The notes beneath the pieces are model-generated. The model was not told the origin of the DNA. It did not search any database and was given only the letters and a program-made list of their open reading frames with translations. The position numbers were made by a program, and so were the translations under genes. From Prolixibacteraceae bacterium (GTDB taxonomy: Bacteria; Bacteroidota; Bacteroidia; Bacteroidales; Prolixibacteraceae), in assembly GCA_023229575.1 (NCBI GenBank), contig JALNYZ010000030.1:1-49996 (forward strand): a stretch of 49,996 nucleotides of DNA. Reading direction: 5' to 3'. Within the stretch, counting starts at the first letter, position 1, and the number at the start of each line of letters is the position of its first letter. Below are positions 34,210 to 43,394 of this stretch, piece by piece.

Positions 34210-36117
34210 CTAATTTATTCCCAGCAACTCCAGCAACTGATCCAATTGCGAAAAATCGGAGATGATGATATCTGCGCCGGCTTTGATGAGGCGGGTACGT
34301 TTGTGGGCATTCAGGCCGTACCTGCGTTGCTCGTTGCTGGCCAATCCGACAGTAAGGCCGTTGCGTTTGTGGGTCTCGCGGATCTCCACAGGACCATCGC
34401 CGAAGGTGACGATCTGCCCTGATTCAGTGGTGCCGATGGAATCGAGTATTTTATCCAGAACGATCTTTTTCGCCTCCTTGTTGACGTCGCCGACTGCCCC
34501 GTAAATTCTGCCTTCGAAGAGGTAATCATAGCCAAGCGCTTTGGCTTCGCTCTTCACATCCTCTTCATCGGTACCACTGGCCAGGTAGAGTTTGACACCT
34601 GCCTGGTATAGGCGTGTCAGGAAGGGGACCGCATTTTTCAGGGTAAAATCTTCGAGGGAGAGCTCGGCGCGTTGTAGTTTTTTCTCCCGCTCCTTGACCA
34701 TCAACAGCAATTCATCGTTGTAGATTTTCTTGTAACCGAAGATGTCCAGGATCTCCTCCTCGGGTACACATCCAAATTCCCTGACCAGTTCGATCAACCC
34801 CTTCATCTGGACCAGCGTCTGGATACCTGTCGTTTTGTCGATGAAGTCTGCTACACGGGCTTCCACTTTGTGGTACAAGGTATCGTCTGCCTCCTTGTAG
34901 TTTTTGCCCAATATGGCTTTGATCATCATCGGGTTCATGATCTCTTCCCAACCTTCGCGAAGGGTGGATATGGTCCCGTCGTGGTCGAAAATGGCATACT
35001 TTGGACAGACATCTTTGTGCATCAGCGATTGATCGACTATCTCAATTTCGCTTTCTCCCAGGTATTTAGCCATGCGGATTTCCTCGGCCAGTTCGTGATG
35101 GTAGATGAAATCATTGTTTTCACCAATGTGCAGAATCTCTTCCGGAGTGGCCGTGCCGCACTGAAACAATTTCTGGACAGTCACACCAGCCACCAGTGCC
35201 CCCAGTTCTGCCGCTTCCTGCATGGAATATCCTGCGGCCAATGCGCCTGCGGCACCGGCCAGGTAGCTGTCACCAGCGCCTACGGTGTCTACTTTTGACA
35301 TGATCATCAACCCTGGTACTTCAGAGATGCCGTTGACATCAATGGTCAACGAACCTTTGCTTCCACGGGTAACAAACAGTGGTTTGCCGAATTTTGCAAA
35401 CAATGTTTTGGCTGAAGAGACTACCTCGGAATAGAGTACTACTTCATCCGGTTTCTTGTTGAGGCCGCAAAGACGTGCAGCTTCTGTATCGTTCATCTTC
35501 CGGATGGCCCCATCATAGAAGTCGTTGAAATTGCGGCTATCGACGATAAAGTTTTTGTTCGGAAACTTTTGGATCACCTCAACCAACCGCTTCCTGAAAT
35601 ATTCGGTATGGATACCGGAGGGCACCTGCTGGTTGATGATCACTAGGTCCACCTCAGGAACCGCCTTCACGAGACTTTCAATCAGCCTGTCAGCAGTAGC
35701 TTGCGATAAAACGTTGTAGTTGCCAAAGTCGACCCGATTGAGCTCTGTATCATCAATGTAGGGTTTGGCATAGGTATGGGTGTACCACTCCTCTTCCTGC
35801 ACCAGCAGGTTAGTGGGGTCTATACCAGTTGTCGTCATAATTTTTTTCATCTCGGCCCCGAATGGATCGGTGCCAATTACGCCAAAAGCGCGGATCTCTT
35901 TGATACCGATTGCCGCAAGGTTGTTGGTTACATTTCCGGCACCACCCAGCGAGTAGCGCTGTTGTCTGACAGGCCGGGTAGCCTGGTTCGTTTCGACGGA
36001 GATTTCGCTCATTGCTTCGTCGATGAACCAGTAGGCATCACAGCAGAAATCGCCTAGAACGGCAATTTTGACGGCACTGATATCTTTTAATAATGTTTGG
36101 AGTTCTTGCTTCTTCAT
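34210..36117 (-). CDS. Fused PfkB-type sugar kinase and HAD phosphatase
   Basis: This 635-residue cytoplasmic bifunctional protein has an RfaE/HldE-like PfkB kinase in residues 1-330 (VLGDFCCDAYW, YSLGGAGNVTNNLAAIG, catalytic DTVGAGDSYLAG) and a beta-phosphoglucomutase-type HAD domain in residues 365-635. The HAD nucleophile motif is YAIFDHDGTIS, with later LASGTDEEDV and TFGDGPVEI. The usual HldE partner of such a kinase is a nucleotidyltransferase, so a phosphatase in that place is unusual. Adding and then removing phosphate in one chain suggests different positions on the sugar, or a kinase product rearranged by the SIS isomerase encoded in the same cluster. It is the last gene of this strand group. 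Confidence 0.85.
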   Translation of the reverse strand: MKKQELQTLLKDISAVKIAVLGDFCCDAYWFIDEAMSEISVETNQATRPVRQQRYSLGGAGNVTNNLAAIGIKEIRAFGVIGTDPFGAEMKKIMTTTGIDPTNLLVQEEEWYTHTYAKPYIDDTELNRVDFGNYNVLSQATADRLIESLVKAVPEVDLVIINQQVPSGIHTEYFRKRLVEVIQKFPNKNFIVDSRNFNDFYDGAIRKMNDTEAARLCGLNKKPDEVVLYSEVVSSAKTLFAKFGKPLFVTRGSKGSLTIDVNGISEVPGLMIMSKVDTVGAGDSYLAGAAGALAAGYSMQEAAELGALVAGVTVQKLFQCGTATPEEILHIGENNDFIYHHELAEEIRMAKYLGESEIEIVDQSLMHKDVCPKYAIFDHDGTISTLREGWEEIMNPMMIKAILGKNYKEADDTLYHKVEARVADFIDKTTGIQTLVQMKGLIELVREFGCVPEEEILDIFGYKKIYNDELLLMVKEREKKLQRAELSLEDFTLKNAVPFLTRLYQAGVKLYLASGTDEEDVKSEAKALGYDYLFEGRIYGAVGDVNKEAKKIVLDKILDSIGTTESGQIVTFGDGPVEIRETHKRNGLTVGLASNEQRRYGLNAHKRTRLIKAGADIIISDFSQLDQLLELLGIN

Positions 36118-36120
36118 ATA

Positions 36121-36166
36121 AAATTGAGTTATGAGATATAAGTTATGAGTTATGAGATATGAGTGA
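36121..36166. repeat. Short imperfect direct repeats before the kinase-phosphatase gene
   Basis: GTTATGAGATAT-type units are repeated in the 49-base gap between the GH92 and PfkB-HAD genes. No terminator is visible, so read-through is possible. Confidence 0.5.
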
Positions 36167-38503
36167 TTAGTTGTTGCTCATGGAGGGTGGGGCGTTAATG
36201 GGCTCGCTTCCCCAATTTTTATTGGGTTTGGCTCCCATTTGGAAGATCAATGTGCTTCCGTTTTTGATTTCGGTATGGTCAAACCACGATTTGTTCATCG
36301 GTTTACCGTTTAAAGTGGCCGATTGAATGTATTTGTTTTCTTTGGAGTTGTTTTTTGTTTCGATTACGAACTCTTTTGCTTTGTTAATCGTTGTATCCAG
36401 ATGCAGAATTACCTTTTCGAATTCCGGGCTACCGATTAACAAGATATTCTGACCGGGTGCAACCGGGTAAAAACCCATCGAGCTTAACACATACCAGGCC
36501 GACATTTGCCCCATGTCCTCATTGCCGCACAATCCCGCTGGCCCTGAGTTGTACAAACTGTCAACCACGGTCCTTACGATATTTTGTGTTTTCCAAGGAG
36601 TTCCAGCGTAATTGAAAAGGTATGCCGTGTGATGGCTTGGCTCATTGCCATGAGCATATTGCCCGATCAGTCCGGTAATATCCGAAACGCCGCTTTTAAC
36701 CTCAGAACTGATTGTAAAAAGGGAGTCCAGTCTCTCTACAAACCGCTTACGTCCACCTTCCAGGTTAATAAGCCCCTTCACATCATGAGGAACAAACCAG
36801 GTGTATTGCCAGGCATTTGCTTCGGTATAATGACGGTCTTTGCCATGCCCGACAAAAGTAGGGTCAAATGGCGAAAGCCACGATCCGTCCTTGCTTTTTG
36901 GCCGGGCAAATCCGGTCGATATGTCTATTATATTTTCGTAGTTAGCGGCTCTTTTCATAAACATTTCGTAGTCGTCGGTTTTAGCGAGCGCTTTTGCCAA
37001 CAGGGCATCACACCAGTCGTTGTATGCATACTCCAACGTTTTGGATACGGATTCTTTAACCTCTTCAGAAGGAACATATCCCAACTTCTTGTAGGATTCC
37101 AAACCTGTGCGTCCTTCGGAACGGCAGTCAACAGGAGGGGCAACCATCGCATTTTTCCTGGCTGCTTCGTAGGCTTTTGCCAGGTCAAAATTACGGATTC
37201 CCTTCTGCCAGGCATCAAGAATGGCAGCTACCGGATGGTCGCCGATCATGTCGTTGGTATAACTGTTGCCAAACTGCTGTGGCGTGGGCATCCAGCCACC
37301 CTGTTCGTACTGTGCAATCCAGGTATTGATGGCATCGTTGTTCCTTTCAGGTTCTATCAAAGTCAGCAGAGGCATTTCAGCCCTGAAGGTATCCCAAAGT
37401 GAAAAATCGCTGCGATAGGTATAACCCTTTGCCGTGTGTACTTTGTCGTCGAGACCCACGTATTTCCCATCCACATCGCCAAAAGTTGCCGGGAACAAGA
37501 GCGAGTGGTAGAGCGCTGTATAAAAGGTTGTTAACTTGTCTTTCCGGTAAGCTTCATCACTCTTTTGGTCCATTTGAACATCAATCTTGCTCAAAGCCCT
37601 GTTCCAGTTTGTTTTTGCTTTTTCCCTGACACTTGCGAAATTCCAGTCGGGTATTTCTGTTTCAAGGTTCAAGCGTGCCTGGGCAATGCTGGTATAGGAG
37701 ATCCCGACTTTTACTTCAATGGTTTCGTTTTCTGAAGTAACGTAATCGACATAAGCGCCAATCTGTGGACCGGAATCTTCCTTTGAGCCCGATTTAATCT
37801 TCTTTTGGTTCCAGGTTCCTGACGAATGAAAAGGCCTGTTAAATTTAGCACAGAAGTAGACATTCTGATTGTCAATAAATCCGTTTGATAGGCGATGTCC
37901 CTCAATTTCCGTATCATTCACGATTTTTACCTGCGCATCTGTGCATTTATCGCCAATGCCGTGCTGCATGTCTATCAAAATATGGGAAGCGTCTGATTTT
38001 GGAAAGGTATATCGGTGGTATCCGGCCCGTTCCGAAACTGTCAATTCGACTTTAATCGCGTAATCTTTGAGGGTAACAGCATAATAACCAGGTGATGCCT
38101 GCTCTTCCTGATGCGAAAACCTTGACCTGTATCCTTCTCCAGGTTTGTCTTTTGCGCCAGGTTGGATTTTCAATGTGCCGGTAGTTGCCATTACCATGAT
38201 ATCGCCCCAGTCGCCTGCGCCCATTCCACTCCGGTGCAGATGACTGAATCCCATAATCGATTTGTCGCTGTAGTGGTATCCCGAACACCAGTCCCAGCCG
38301 CTGATGTCCGTGTCAGGACCCAGTTGAACCATTCCTCCGGGAAGGGCAGCTCCGGGAAAGGTGTGCCCATGGTAATCCGTTCCAATGAAAGGGTTCACCA
38401 GATCAACATGGTTTTTTTGAGCAAATGAGGTAATGATCTGGCCGGTTAAGGCAACTACCAGGATCAATCTTAACGGAATGTATTTGAGTTTTTTACCTGT
38501 CAT
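36167..38503 (-). CDS. GH92-family exo-alpha-mannosidase-like hydrolase
   Basis: This 778-residue exported enzyme (signal peptide about residues 1-28) removes alpha-mannose by an inverting, calcium-dependent mechanism in this family. The N-terminal domain starts with VNPFIGTDYHGHTFPGAALP, then GFSHLHRSGMG. The catalytic (alpha/alpha)6 domain carries TFYTALYHSLLFP and SLWDTFRAEMPLLTL. It ends in GNEDMGQMSAWYVLSSMGF, where Glu662 matches the family's catalytic acid. The linkage preference is unknown. It should feed mannose or a mannoside into the cluster's permease and kinase. Confidence 0.92.
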   Translation of the reverse strand: MTGKKLKYIPLRLILVVALTGQIITSFAQKNHVDLVNPFIGTDYHGHTFPGAALPGGMVQLGPDTDISGWDWCSGYHYSDKSIMGFSHLHRSGMGAGDWGDIMVMATTGTLKIQPGAKDKPGEGYRSRFSHQEEQASPGYYAVTLKDYAIKVELTVSERAGYHRYTFPKSDASHILIDMQHGIGDKCTDAQVKIVNDTEIEGHRLSNGFIDNQNVYFCAKFNRPFHSSGTWNQKKIKSGSKEDSGPQIGAYVDYVTSENETIEVKVGISYTSIAQARLNLETEIPDWNFASVREKAKTNWNRALSKIDVQMDQKSDEAYRKDKLTTFYTALYHSLLFPATFGDVDGKYVGLDDKVHTAKGYTYRSDFSLWDTFRAEMPLLTLIEPERNNDAINTWIAQYEQGGWMPTPQQFGNSYTNDMIGDHPVAAILDAWQKGIRNFDLAKAYEAARKNAMVAPPVDCRSEGRTGLESYKKLGYVPSEEVKESVSKTLEYAYNDWCDALLAKALAKTDDYEMFMKRAANYENIIDISTGFARPKSKDGSWLSPFDPTFVGHGKDRHYTEANAWQYTWFVPHDVKGLINLEGGRKRFVERLDSLFTISSEVKSGVSDITGLIGQYAHGNEPSHHTAYLFNYAGTPWKTQNIVRTVVDSLYNSGPAGLCGNEDMGQMSAWYVLSSMGFYPVAPGQNILLIGSPEFEKVILHLDTTINKAKEFVIETKNNSKENKYIQSATLNGKPMNKSWFDHTEIKNGSTLIFQMGAKPNKNWGSEPINAPPSMSNN

Positions 38504-38523
38504 TTGAGTATTTGATTAAGTCT

Positions 38524-39744
38524 TTACTTTTTTGCAGTAGGGAACATAAATATGGAGGCATCCCCTGCATCAAGCTCTGTAGTGCTTTCGTAAGCTCCGG
38601 CCGGAACAATAGTCCCATCTTTCATTACTTTCTTAAGCGTTTCGTCACCTGCAACTGTAAGATTGATAGAGGCCAGGTGGTTCTTGTTAACTATCACCAC
38701 AAAGCTGTTCGGACCATTTTCCAGCACCGAAACCAAGGCCGGAGCCCCGTTGGTGTCGAGCACGCTGATGGCTTTTGGCAGACGGATCAGTCGACTGGTT
38801 CCTAGGGGAATCATTCCTTTGCCTGTATGTTTTACACTGACAACCTTTGCACCCAAAAATACCCAGGAAAGGTCTTTGATCTCCTGGCTCATCTGTTTTA
38901 TCCTATCGTAGACAACACTTCTTTTCCCGGCTGCAGTGATAGGCGCCCCGCGTTGATCTTCGCCGGATGGCTTTACCGATGTAGCCGACCAGTACGTAAA
39001 ATATTGTATGCCCTGCGCGCCATACGCTAAATCGCTGTATACCTGAAGCCGCATGGCAGCCAGCGATTGTGGGGTCAGGTGATCTTCATCGTAGTTGGTT
39101 GTGAGGGCAAACGCCCAGAAAGGTTTCCCTGCCTTTCCGGCCTCATCCGAAATTTGCTCAAGATTCTGGTACCACGTTTTTGAAAGCCTTTCTTTTAATA
39201 CCGGATAGTAATCAAACGACATAAATTGTACCGGTAATTGTTTGTTGTATTGTTGGATATACTCCAGATAGCTTTTGGTCCCCAACTGGGACGAATCTGC
39301 GTGATTTGGGAAGAGATTTACATAGCAAAAATGCTTTTTATCAACGGTTTGAATCTTTTGCGCCCATGCAGCAAGCTCCGGATAGAGCCGAATATTTGGT
39401 TCGTCCATCAGATGGTAGCCGGCCACAGCCGGATGGTTCATCAGTCGTTTGACTGTTTTCTCAGGCTCTTTTTTAAGTTCAGGACAAGAAACTACCATTT
39501 TGATTCCAACTTTGGCTGCAGCATCAAGCGCTTTTTGCAAATCATCGGCATTAGGGAAAAAACTGAGGGAATGGGTTATCCCTGCCTCTTTTAGCTCCTG
39601 GTAACGGGCAACACTGGTTTCACTGGCTGGAATACTGTACCAGGCAAGGATGGGTAACTCGCCATTCGATTTCAGCTTTTCCTGAGAATTCGCATATCCC
39701 GAAAAAAGGAATAATGCAAGAAGAAGTGTGTGATTTTTTTTCAT
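38524..39744 (-). CDS. Secreted TIM-barrel glycoside hydrolase-like protein
   Basis: This 406-residue exported protein has a signal peptide (residues 1-20) and a (beta/alpha)8 barrel of the clan-A hydrolase type. Visible strands are LPILAWYSIP, GITHSLSFFPNA, GIKMVVSCPE, VAGYHLMDEPN (probable acid/base Glu), VQFMSFDYYPV, PFWAFALTTNY and GIQYFTYWS. The nucleophile is not obvious. A small beta domain closes the C-terminus. It resembles beta-galactosidase-like proteins found in Bacteroidota, but the family is not certain. It starts 38 bases after the amidohydrolase gene and should work on the same glycan as GH92. Confidence 0.7.
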   Translation of the reverse strand: MKKNHTLLLALFLFSGYANSQEKLKSNGELPILAWYSIPASETSVARYQELKEAGITHSLSFFPNADDLQKALDAAAKVGIKMVVSCPELKKEPEKTVKRLMNHPAVAGYHLMDEPNIRLYPELAAWAQKIQTVDKKHFCYVNLFPNHADSSQLGTKSYLEYIQQYNKQLPVQFMSFDYYPVLKERLSKTWYQNLEQISDEAGKAGKPFWAFALTTNYDEDHLTPQSLAAMRLQVYSDLAYGAQGIQYFTYWSATSVKPSGEDQRGAPITAAGKRSVVYDRIKQMSQEIKDLSWVFLGAKVVSVKHTGKGMIPLGTSRLIRLPKAISVLDTNGAPALVSVLENGPNSFVVIVNKNHLASINLTVAGDETLKKVMKDGTIVPAGAYESTTELDAGDASIFMFPTAKK

Positions 39745-39782
39745 CTGTTAATAGTAATAGTTTAAAATTCAATGTTGTACAG

Positions 39783-41171
39783 TTAATTATGCGACATAGG
39801 CTTAAGATTATAAATATTAATGGCGTTTTCCCGAAGGATTTTTTTCGCCACATCCAATGCCTCTGATTCGGTCAGATATGCCTCTTTTACCATTTGGATA
39901 AGGGTCGATGCCACGGTTTCGCGCGCCAACACCGATGCTCCGTAGGCGCCTTCTACTGTCTGGCTATCACCTCCATAAGCCATGATTTTATTGTTGGGTA
40001 CGGTTTCAATAAACTCCTGCAGGTACCGACGGGTATAAGCTGGCGAAATCAGAGCTGACCAGGCCATGTCGATGTACACATTTGGAAAGTTTTTGGCCAA
40101 TGTGGCCATCTCACCTCCATAAGGATAACCGGCATGAAGCAGACAAAATTTCACTCCCGGAAATTTGAAGAACGCTTTGGCCAGTCCGGTCGGATTGGCG
40201 TTTGTTATTTCGTTGCCGCTTCCGGTTTGAAGTCCGGTATGAATCTGGACCGGGAGCTTGTACTTTTCGCAGAGGCTCAAAAGTTTGAAGAAGATGAAAT
40301 CCTGCAAAGGTTTAGCCTCTTCAAAAAGGTAAATGTGATCGGGATTGGATTTCATCTTTTCAAATACGGCAGTCGCGTTTTCACGCGATACATCATCAAA
40401 TTTCAGGGTGCGGTAGTAAGCAACACCAAACTTCGCTCCCTGGATGCCCTTTTTGACATCCTGTGCAAATACAGTATCAATCAGTGATTCTAGTTGTGGG
40501 AGCGTGGAGAATTCAATGCCATAATTGCTCAGCCTTGTCCGCATCTTGTTGTAGCCGAAAAAGCTGCAGTACTTGTCATAGACGAAAAATCTCCTGAAGT
40601 TGCAATTTCCTTCGTTCACCACATCTCTCGGATTGGTGGTGTTGTACTCCATGATCAGGCAGGCATCGATTTTGGCCTTCTGCTTCAGGATGGTTTCATA
40701 ATAACCTTTTTTATGGGCTTCGCGGATGCGTTTGGATAGTTCGCCGTAGGTCAGTTCGTTCAGATCGGCTATCCCGTAGAGATCTCTGGCAGCAATCAGG
40801 ACGGATCTTCCATACGCAGTGGTCCGCATATTTGCCCAGCCATCTTTGGTAGCCGACCATTTTTCATCTACCCCTTTGTCCTTACCTTTCAGGGTACTGT
40901 ATGCTTTATCCGGAGCCATTCCGGAAGAAATAAGATCCGACTGCTGGTAATTGGTAAACAGCGTGCTAAAGTCTGCCGGACTGGCAAGGGCCTCAGTTTC
41001 GCTCATCAGATGTTCGTGCGTATCGATTAAGCGGATGGCATTCACAGCGTTTTGAATTCTCTTTTCGAAACCGGGTTTAGGCAATACACTGATAGTTGAT
41101 TGCGCATTTAAACCCTGTCCAAAGAAAGAAATCAGAATCGAGATAATAGTAGTTCGCATCAATTGATTCAT
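39783..41171 (-). CDS. Exported amidohydrolase-superfamily protein
   Basis: This 462-residue protein has a probable signal peptide (residues 1-23) and a metal-dependent TIM barrel. Motifs are RLIDTHEHLMS near residue 47 (HxH), LPVQIHTGLQTG near residue 295, VKFCLLHAGYPYGGE near residue 325, and MAYGGDSQ near residue 390 with the last metal-binding aspartate. The pattern resembles uronate isomerase-related or amidohydrolase-2 proteins rather than a nucleoside deaminase. A lactonase or decarboxylase activity is also possible. It lies between the sugar hydrolases and the MFS permease, but a foldback repeat at 41211-41313 separates it from the permease. Confidence 0.78.
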   Translation of the reverse strand: MNQLMRTTIISILISFFGQGLNAQSTISVLPKPGFEKRIQNAVNAIRLIDTHEHLMSETEALASPADFSTLFTNYQQSDLISSGMAPDKAYSTLKGKDKGVDEKWSATKDGWANMRTTAYGRSVLIAARDLYGIADLNELTYGELSKRIREAHKKGYYETILKQKAKIDACLIMEYNTTNPRDVVNEGNCNFRRFFVYDKYCSFFGYNKMRTRLSNYGIEFSTLPQLESLIDTVFAQDVKKGIQGAKFGVAYYRTLKFDDVSRENATAVFEKMKSNPDHIYLFEEAKPLQDFIFFKLLSLCEKYKLPVQIHTGLQTGSGNEITNANPTGLAKAFFKFPGVKFCLLHAGYPYGGEMATLAKNFPNVYIDMAWSALISPAYTRRYLQEFIETVPNNKIMAYGGDSQTVEGAYGASVLARETVASTLIQMVKEAYLTESEALDVAKKILRENAINIYNLKPMSHN

Positions 41172-41210
41172 CAGGATAGTTTAATAGTTGAAATAGTTGA
41201 AATGAAAAAG

Positions 41211-41313
41211 GTTCACGCAAAGGGCGCAAAGGTTTCGCAAAGAGCGCAAAGAAAAATTTCGTCATTCGATACTTAGCGTTCTCTGCGTCTTACTTAGCGT
41301 CCTTTGCGTGAAC
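41211..41313. repeat. Inverted repeat of the GCAAAG type
   Basis: GTTCACGCAAAGG (41211-41223) is perfectly inverted at 41301-41313. Inside are further GCAAAG units on the left and CTTAGCG/CTCTGCG units on the right. It sits between the permease and amidohydrolase genes and could reduce or process the transcript. Confidence 0.8.
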
Positions 41314-41320
41314 TTAAAGA

Positions 41321-42472
41321 TCAGCTCTTCCGGACGAAAAATGAGACCCAAAGAATGTAAAGCATGCAGCATCCGATAACGGCAAGGCTTACCAGCGGAC
41401 CGAACGCGGTGCTTACATAACCCATTACCAGCGGGATAAAGGCGCCACCCGAAACAGCCATGATCAGCAATCCGGAGATTTCGTTGGCACGGGTAGGCAT
41501 TTGGGCCAGCGCGAGGGAGAAGATAATGGGAAACATGTTTCCGATGCCAAGTCCGATGACAACGATCGAAACATAGGCGAACATGTTTACCGGGGCCAAA
41601 AAGACTCCGAGAATACCTGCCAGCGCCACCAGTGTGGTAAGCAGCAGAAAGAGCTGAGGTTTTATCCAGTTCAGAATGATCGCCCCCAGGAAACGGGAGA
41701 CGGTTTCGCCGAAGAAAAACATACTGATTCCAAGTGCCGCTGCCTCCATGGTTAATCCGTATTTGGCAATCAAAATGTTGGCAATGTTGGTGTTGATGGC
41801 CACTTCCGTTCCAACGATCAGGAAGATGGAGAGCGCCATAAATGCCACAAACCTGTTTTTAAGCAATCCGAAGCAGGAGGCAAAAGATGCCGGTTTGCGA
41901 TCCGGTTTAGACTCAACTATTGGCGTCATGGAGAGCCACAGGGCTGCAAGAAGGGAGGTGATGCCATAAACGGCGAATACCAATCTCCAGTCGCCCATGT
42001 ATTTCGCCATGAAGGTGGCAATCAGTGGACCGGAAAAGGAGATGATGGCCTTCACAAATTGAGAAGTACTCAAATAGCTGGCAAGTTTTTTTTCGGGTGA
42101 AACATCCTGCAACAAAGGGTTTGCTGAAACCTGAATCACCGTATTACCGATTCCCAGGAGAATAAATGAGGCCAACATCATTCCGAATGAGTAGTGCACA
42201 AAAGGCAATCCAAGTCCGAAAGCCTGAATGACCATCCCAATATTCAGCATGTTGCGTTTGCCATACTTGTCCTGCAACACACCAACCGGCACAGATAGCA
42301 CAAAGAACCAAAGCAACACCATCATTGGCAGAAACTGCGCGACGAAGTCGGTCAGTCCAAAGTCTTGTTTAACATACCCGGTCGCCACACCGATGATATC
42401 CACAAATCCCATCACCACGAAAGAGAGGAATACTGGAAGCAATTTTTGAAGTCCGACGTTTTTTGATGTCAT
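41321..42472 (-). CDS. MFS sugar permease, FucP-like
   Basis: This 383-residue membrane protein has 11-12 hydrophobic helices and is close to the L-fucose/glucose:H+ symporter branch (FHS). Features are the N-terminal VVMGFVDIIGVATGYV, then the loop motif GVLQDKYGKRNMLNIG near residue 64, IGNTVIQVSANPLLQ near 108 and IGLGIGNMFPIIFSLAL near 307. FucP-type proteins typically reach about 410-440 residues, so this is slightly short but looks complete. It probably imports the monosaccharide released by GH92 and the neighbouring hydrolase. A nine-base tandem repeat array lies upstream. Confidence 0.87.
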   Translation of the reverse strand: MTSKNVGLQKLLPVFLSFVVMGFVDIIGVATGYVKQDFGLTDFVAQFLPMMVLLWFFVLSVPVGVLQDKYGKRNMLNIGMVIQAFGLGLPFVHYSFGMMLASFILLGIGNTVIQVSANPLLQDVSPEKKLASYLSTSQFVKAIISFSGPLIATFMAKYMGDWRLVFAVYGITSLLAALWLSMTPIVESKPDRKPASFASCFGLLKNRFVAFMALSIFLIVGTEVAINTNIANILIAKYGLTMEAAALGISMFFFGETVSRFLGAIILNWIKPQLFLLLTTLVALAGILGVFLAPVNMFAYVSIVVIGLGIGNMFPIIFSLALAQMPTRANEISGLLIMAVSGGAFIPLVMGYVSTAFGPLVSLAVIGCCMLYILWVSFFVRKS

Positions 42473-42517
42473 GAGGAAGAGTTTATTTAGTTTGAAAAAG
42501 TTTATAAAGTTGAATTA

Positions 42518-42571
42518 GTTTGAAATGTTTGAAATGTTTGAAATGTTTGAAATGTTTGAAATGTTTGAAAT
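42518..42571. repeat. Six tandem copies of a nine-base unit upstream of the permease
   Basis: Six exact GTTTGAAAT units run from 42518 to 42571, 46-99 bases upstream of the permease start. The copy number may change by slippage and alter promoter geometry. Confidence 0.85.
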
Positions 42572-42582
42572 GCTAACAGACA

Positions 42583-42677
42583 CTGAGCTTGTCGAAGGGT
42601 CTAGGCGACTCTCTTAATAAAAGATACACCGGTCCCTGAGCTTGTCGAAGGGCGAAGGGCGAAGGGTCGAAGGGCGA
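42583..42677. repeat. CTTCGACAAGCTCAG-type repeats with a GAAGGGC run
   Basis: CTGAGCTTGTCGAAGGG occurs at 42583-42599 and again at 42636-42652. After the second copy, CGAAGGG units continue to 42677. The motif is known as a common dispersed repeat in many bacterial genomes. Confidence 0.8.
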
Positions 42678-42743
42678 TGAAAATATCTGAAATTTAAGGG
42701 TGCCATAATCTGTAATTTTTAATCTGTAATTTTTAATTTATTC

Positions 42744-43394
42744 CTATTTCCCGAAGAAGTGATGTTCCACCGCTAAACAAAGCACATGATAAACAGGTAG
42801 ATGAAGTTCCTGCACCATGAAAGTGCGTCTTCCTGGTACATTGATCAGAATGTCACAATATTCTTTCATCTTTCCACCGGTTTCACCGGTCAAACCGATC
42901 ACTTTCAGGTTCATGGCTTTGGCTACCATGCATGCATCCAGCACATTCTGTGAATTACCGGAGCTGCTGATGCCAATAAGAATATCGTTTGGCCGGCCGT
43001 AACCAATCACCTGCTGGGCGAAAATCACCTCTCCGTCAATGTCGTTGGCAACCGCTGTGATCAGCGCTGTATGGGCCGTCAGGGAGATGGCAGACAACCC
43101 TTGTTGCAGGTGGCTTGCCAGGTAGCTTCCCCTTTCGGGATCGATAGCTGCAAGTTTATCCTGTAAATTGATAGGGATAGGCCTTTTCACTTCGAAACTT
43201 TTCATCAGCTCACCGACGATATGGTCGGAATCCGAACAGCTTCCCCCATTACCGCAAACCAGTATTTTCCCTCCATTTTCATAACAGGCGATCATTTGGT
43301 TGCATGCATCTTCGATAGCAGTCTTCACGGTAGTTAGAGATGGATATCTTTCGCAAAGCTGATCAACTAAAAACAACCTAGATTGTGTTGTCAT
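42744..43394 (-). CDS. SIS-domain phosphosugar isomerase, GmhA-like
   Basis: This 216-residue cytoplasmic protein has a single SIS domain similar to sedoheptulose-7-phosphate isomerase GmhA. Motifs are KILVCGNGGSCSDSDHIVGELM near residue 43 and ILIGISSSGNSQNVLDA near residue 135. The C-terminal helices include the histidines typical of GmhA (VYHVLCLAVEHHFFGK). It overlaps the ROK gene by one base (TAATG), so the two proteins are made together. Inside a catabolic cluster it may isomerise a phosphorylated aldose/ketose rather than make lipopolysaccharide heptose. Confidence 0.87.
   Translation of the reverse strand: MTTQSRLFLVDQLCERYPSLTTVKTAIEDACNQMIACYENGGKILVCGNGGSCSDSDHIVGELMKSFEVKRPIPINLQDKLAAIDPERGSYLASHLQQGLSAISLTAHTALITAVANDIDGEVIFAQQVIGYGRPNDILIGISSSGNSQNVLDACMVAKAMNLKVIGLTGETGGKMKEYCDILINVPGRRTFMVQELHLPVYHVLCLAVEHHFFGK

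Noticed and set aside
35776..36057. Long open frames antisense to the kinase-phosphatase and other large genes.
   Set aside because: They are shadows of real coding frames with no domain, start signal or operon context.
34210..36117. A standard HldE heptose kinase/nucleotidyltransferase.
   Set aside because: The second domain has the HAD motif DHDGT and no nucleotidyltransferase HxGH motif.
42518..42571. A CRISPR array.
   Set aside because: The unit is nine bases with no spacers between copies, and no cas genes are nearby.
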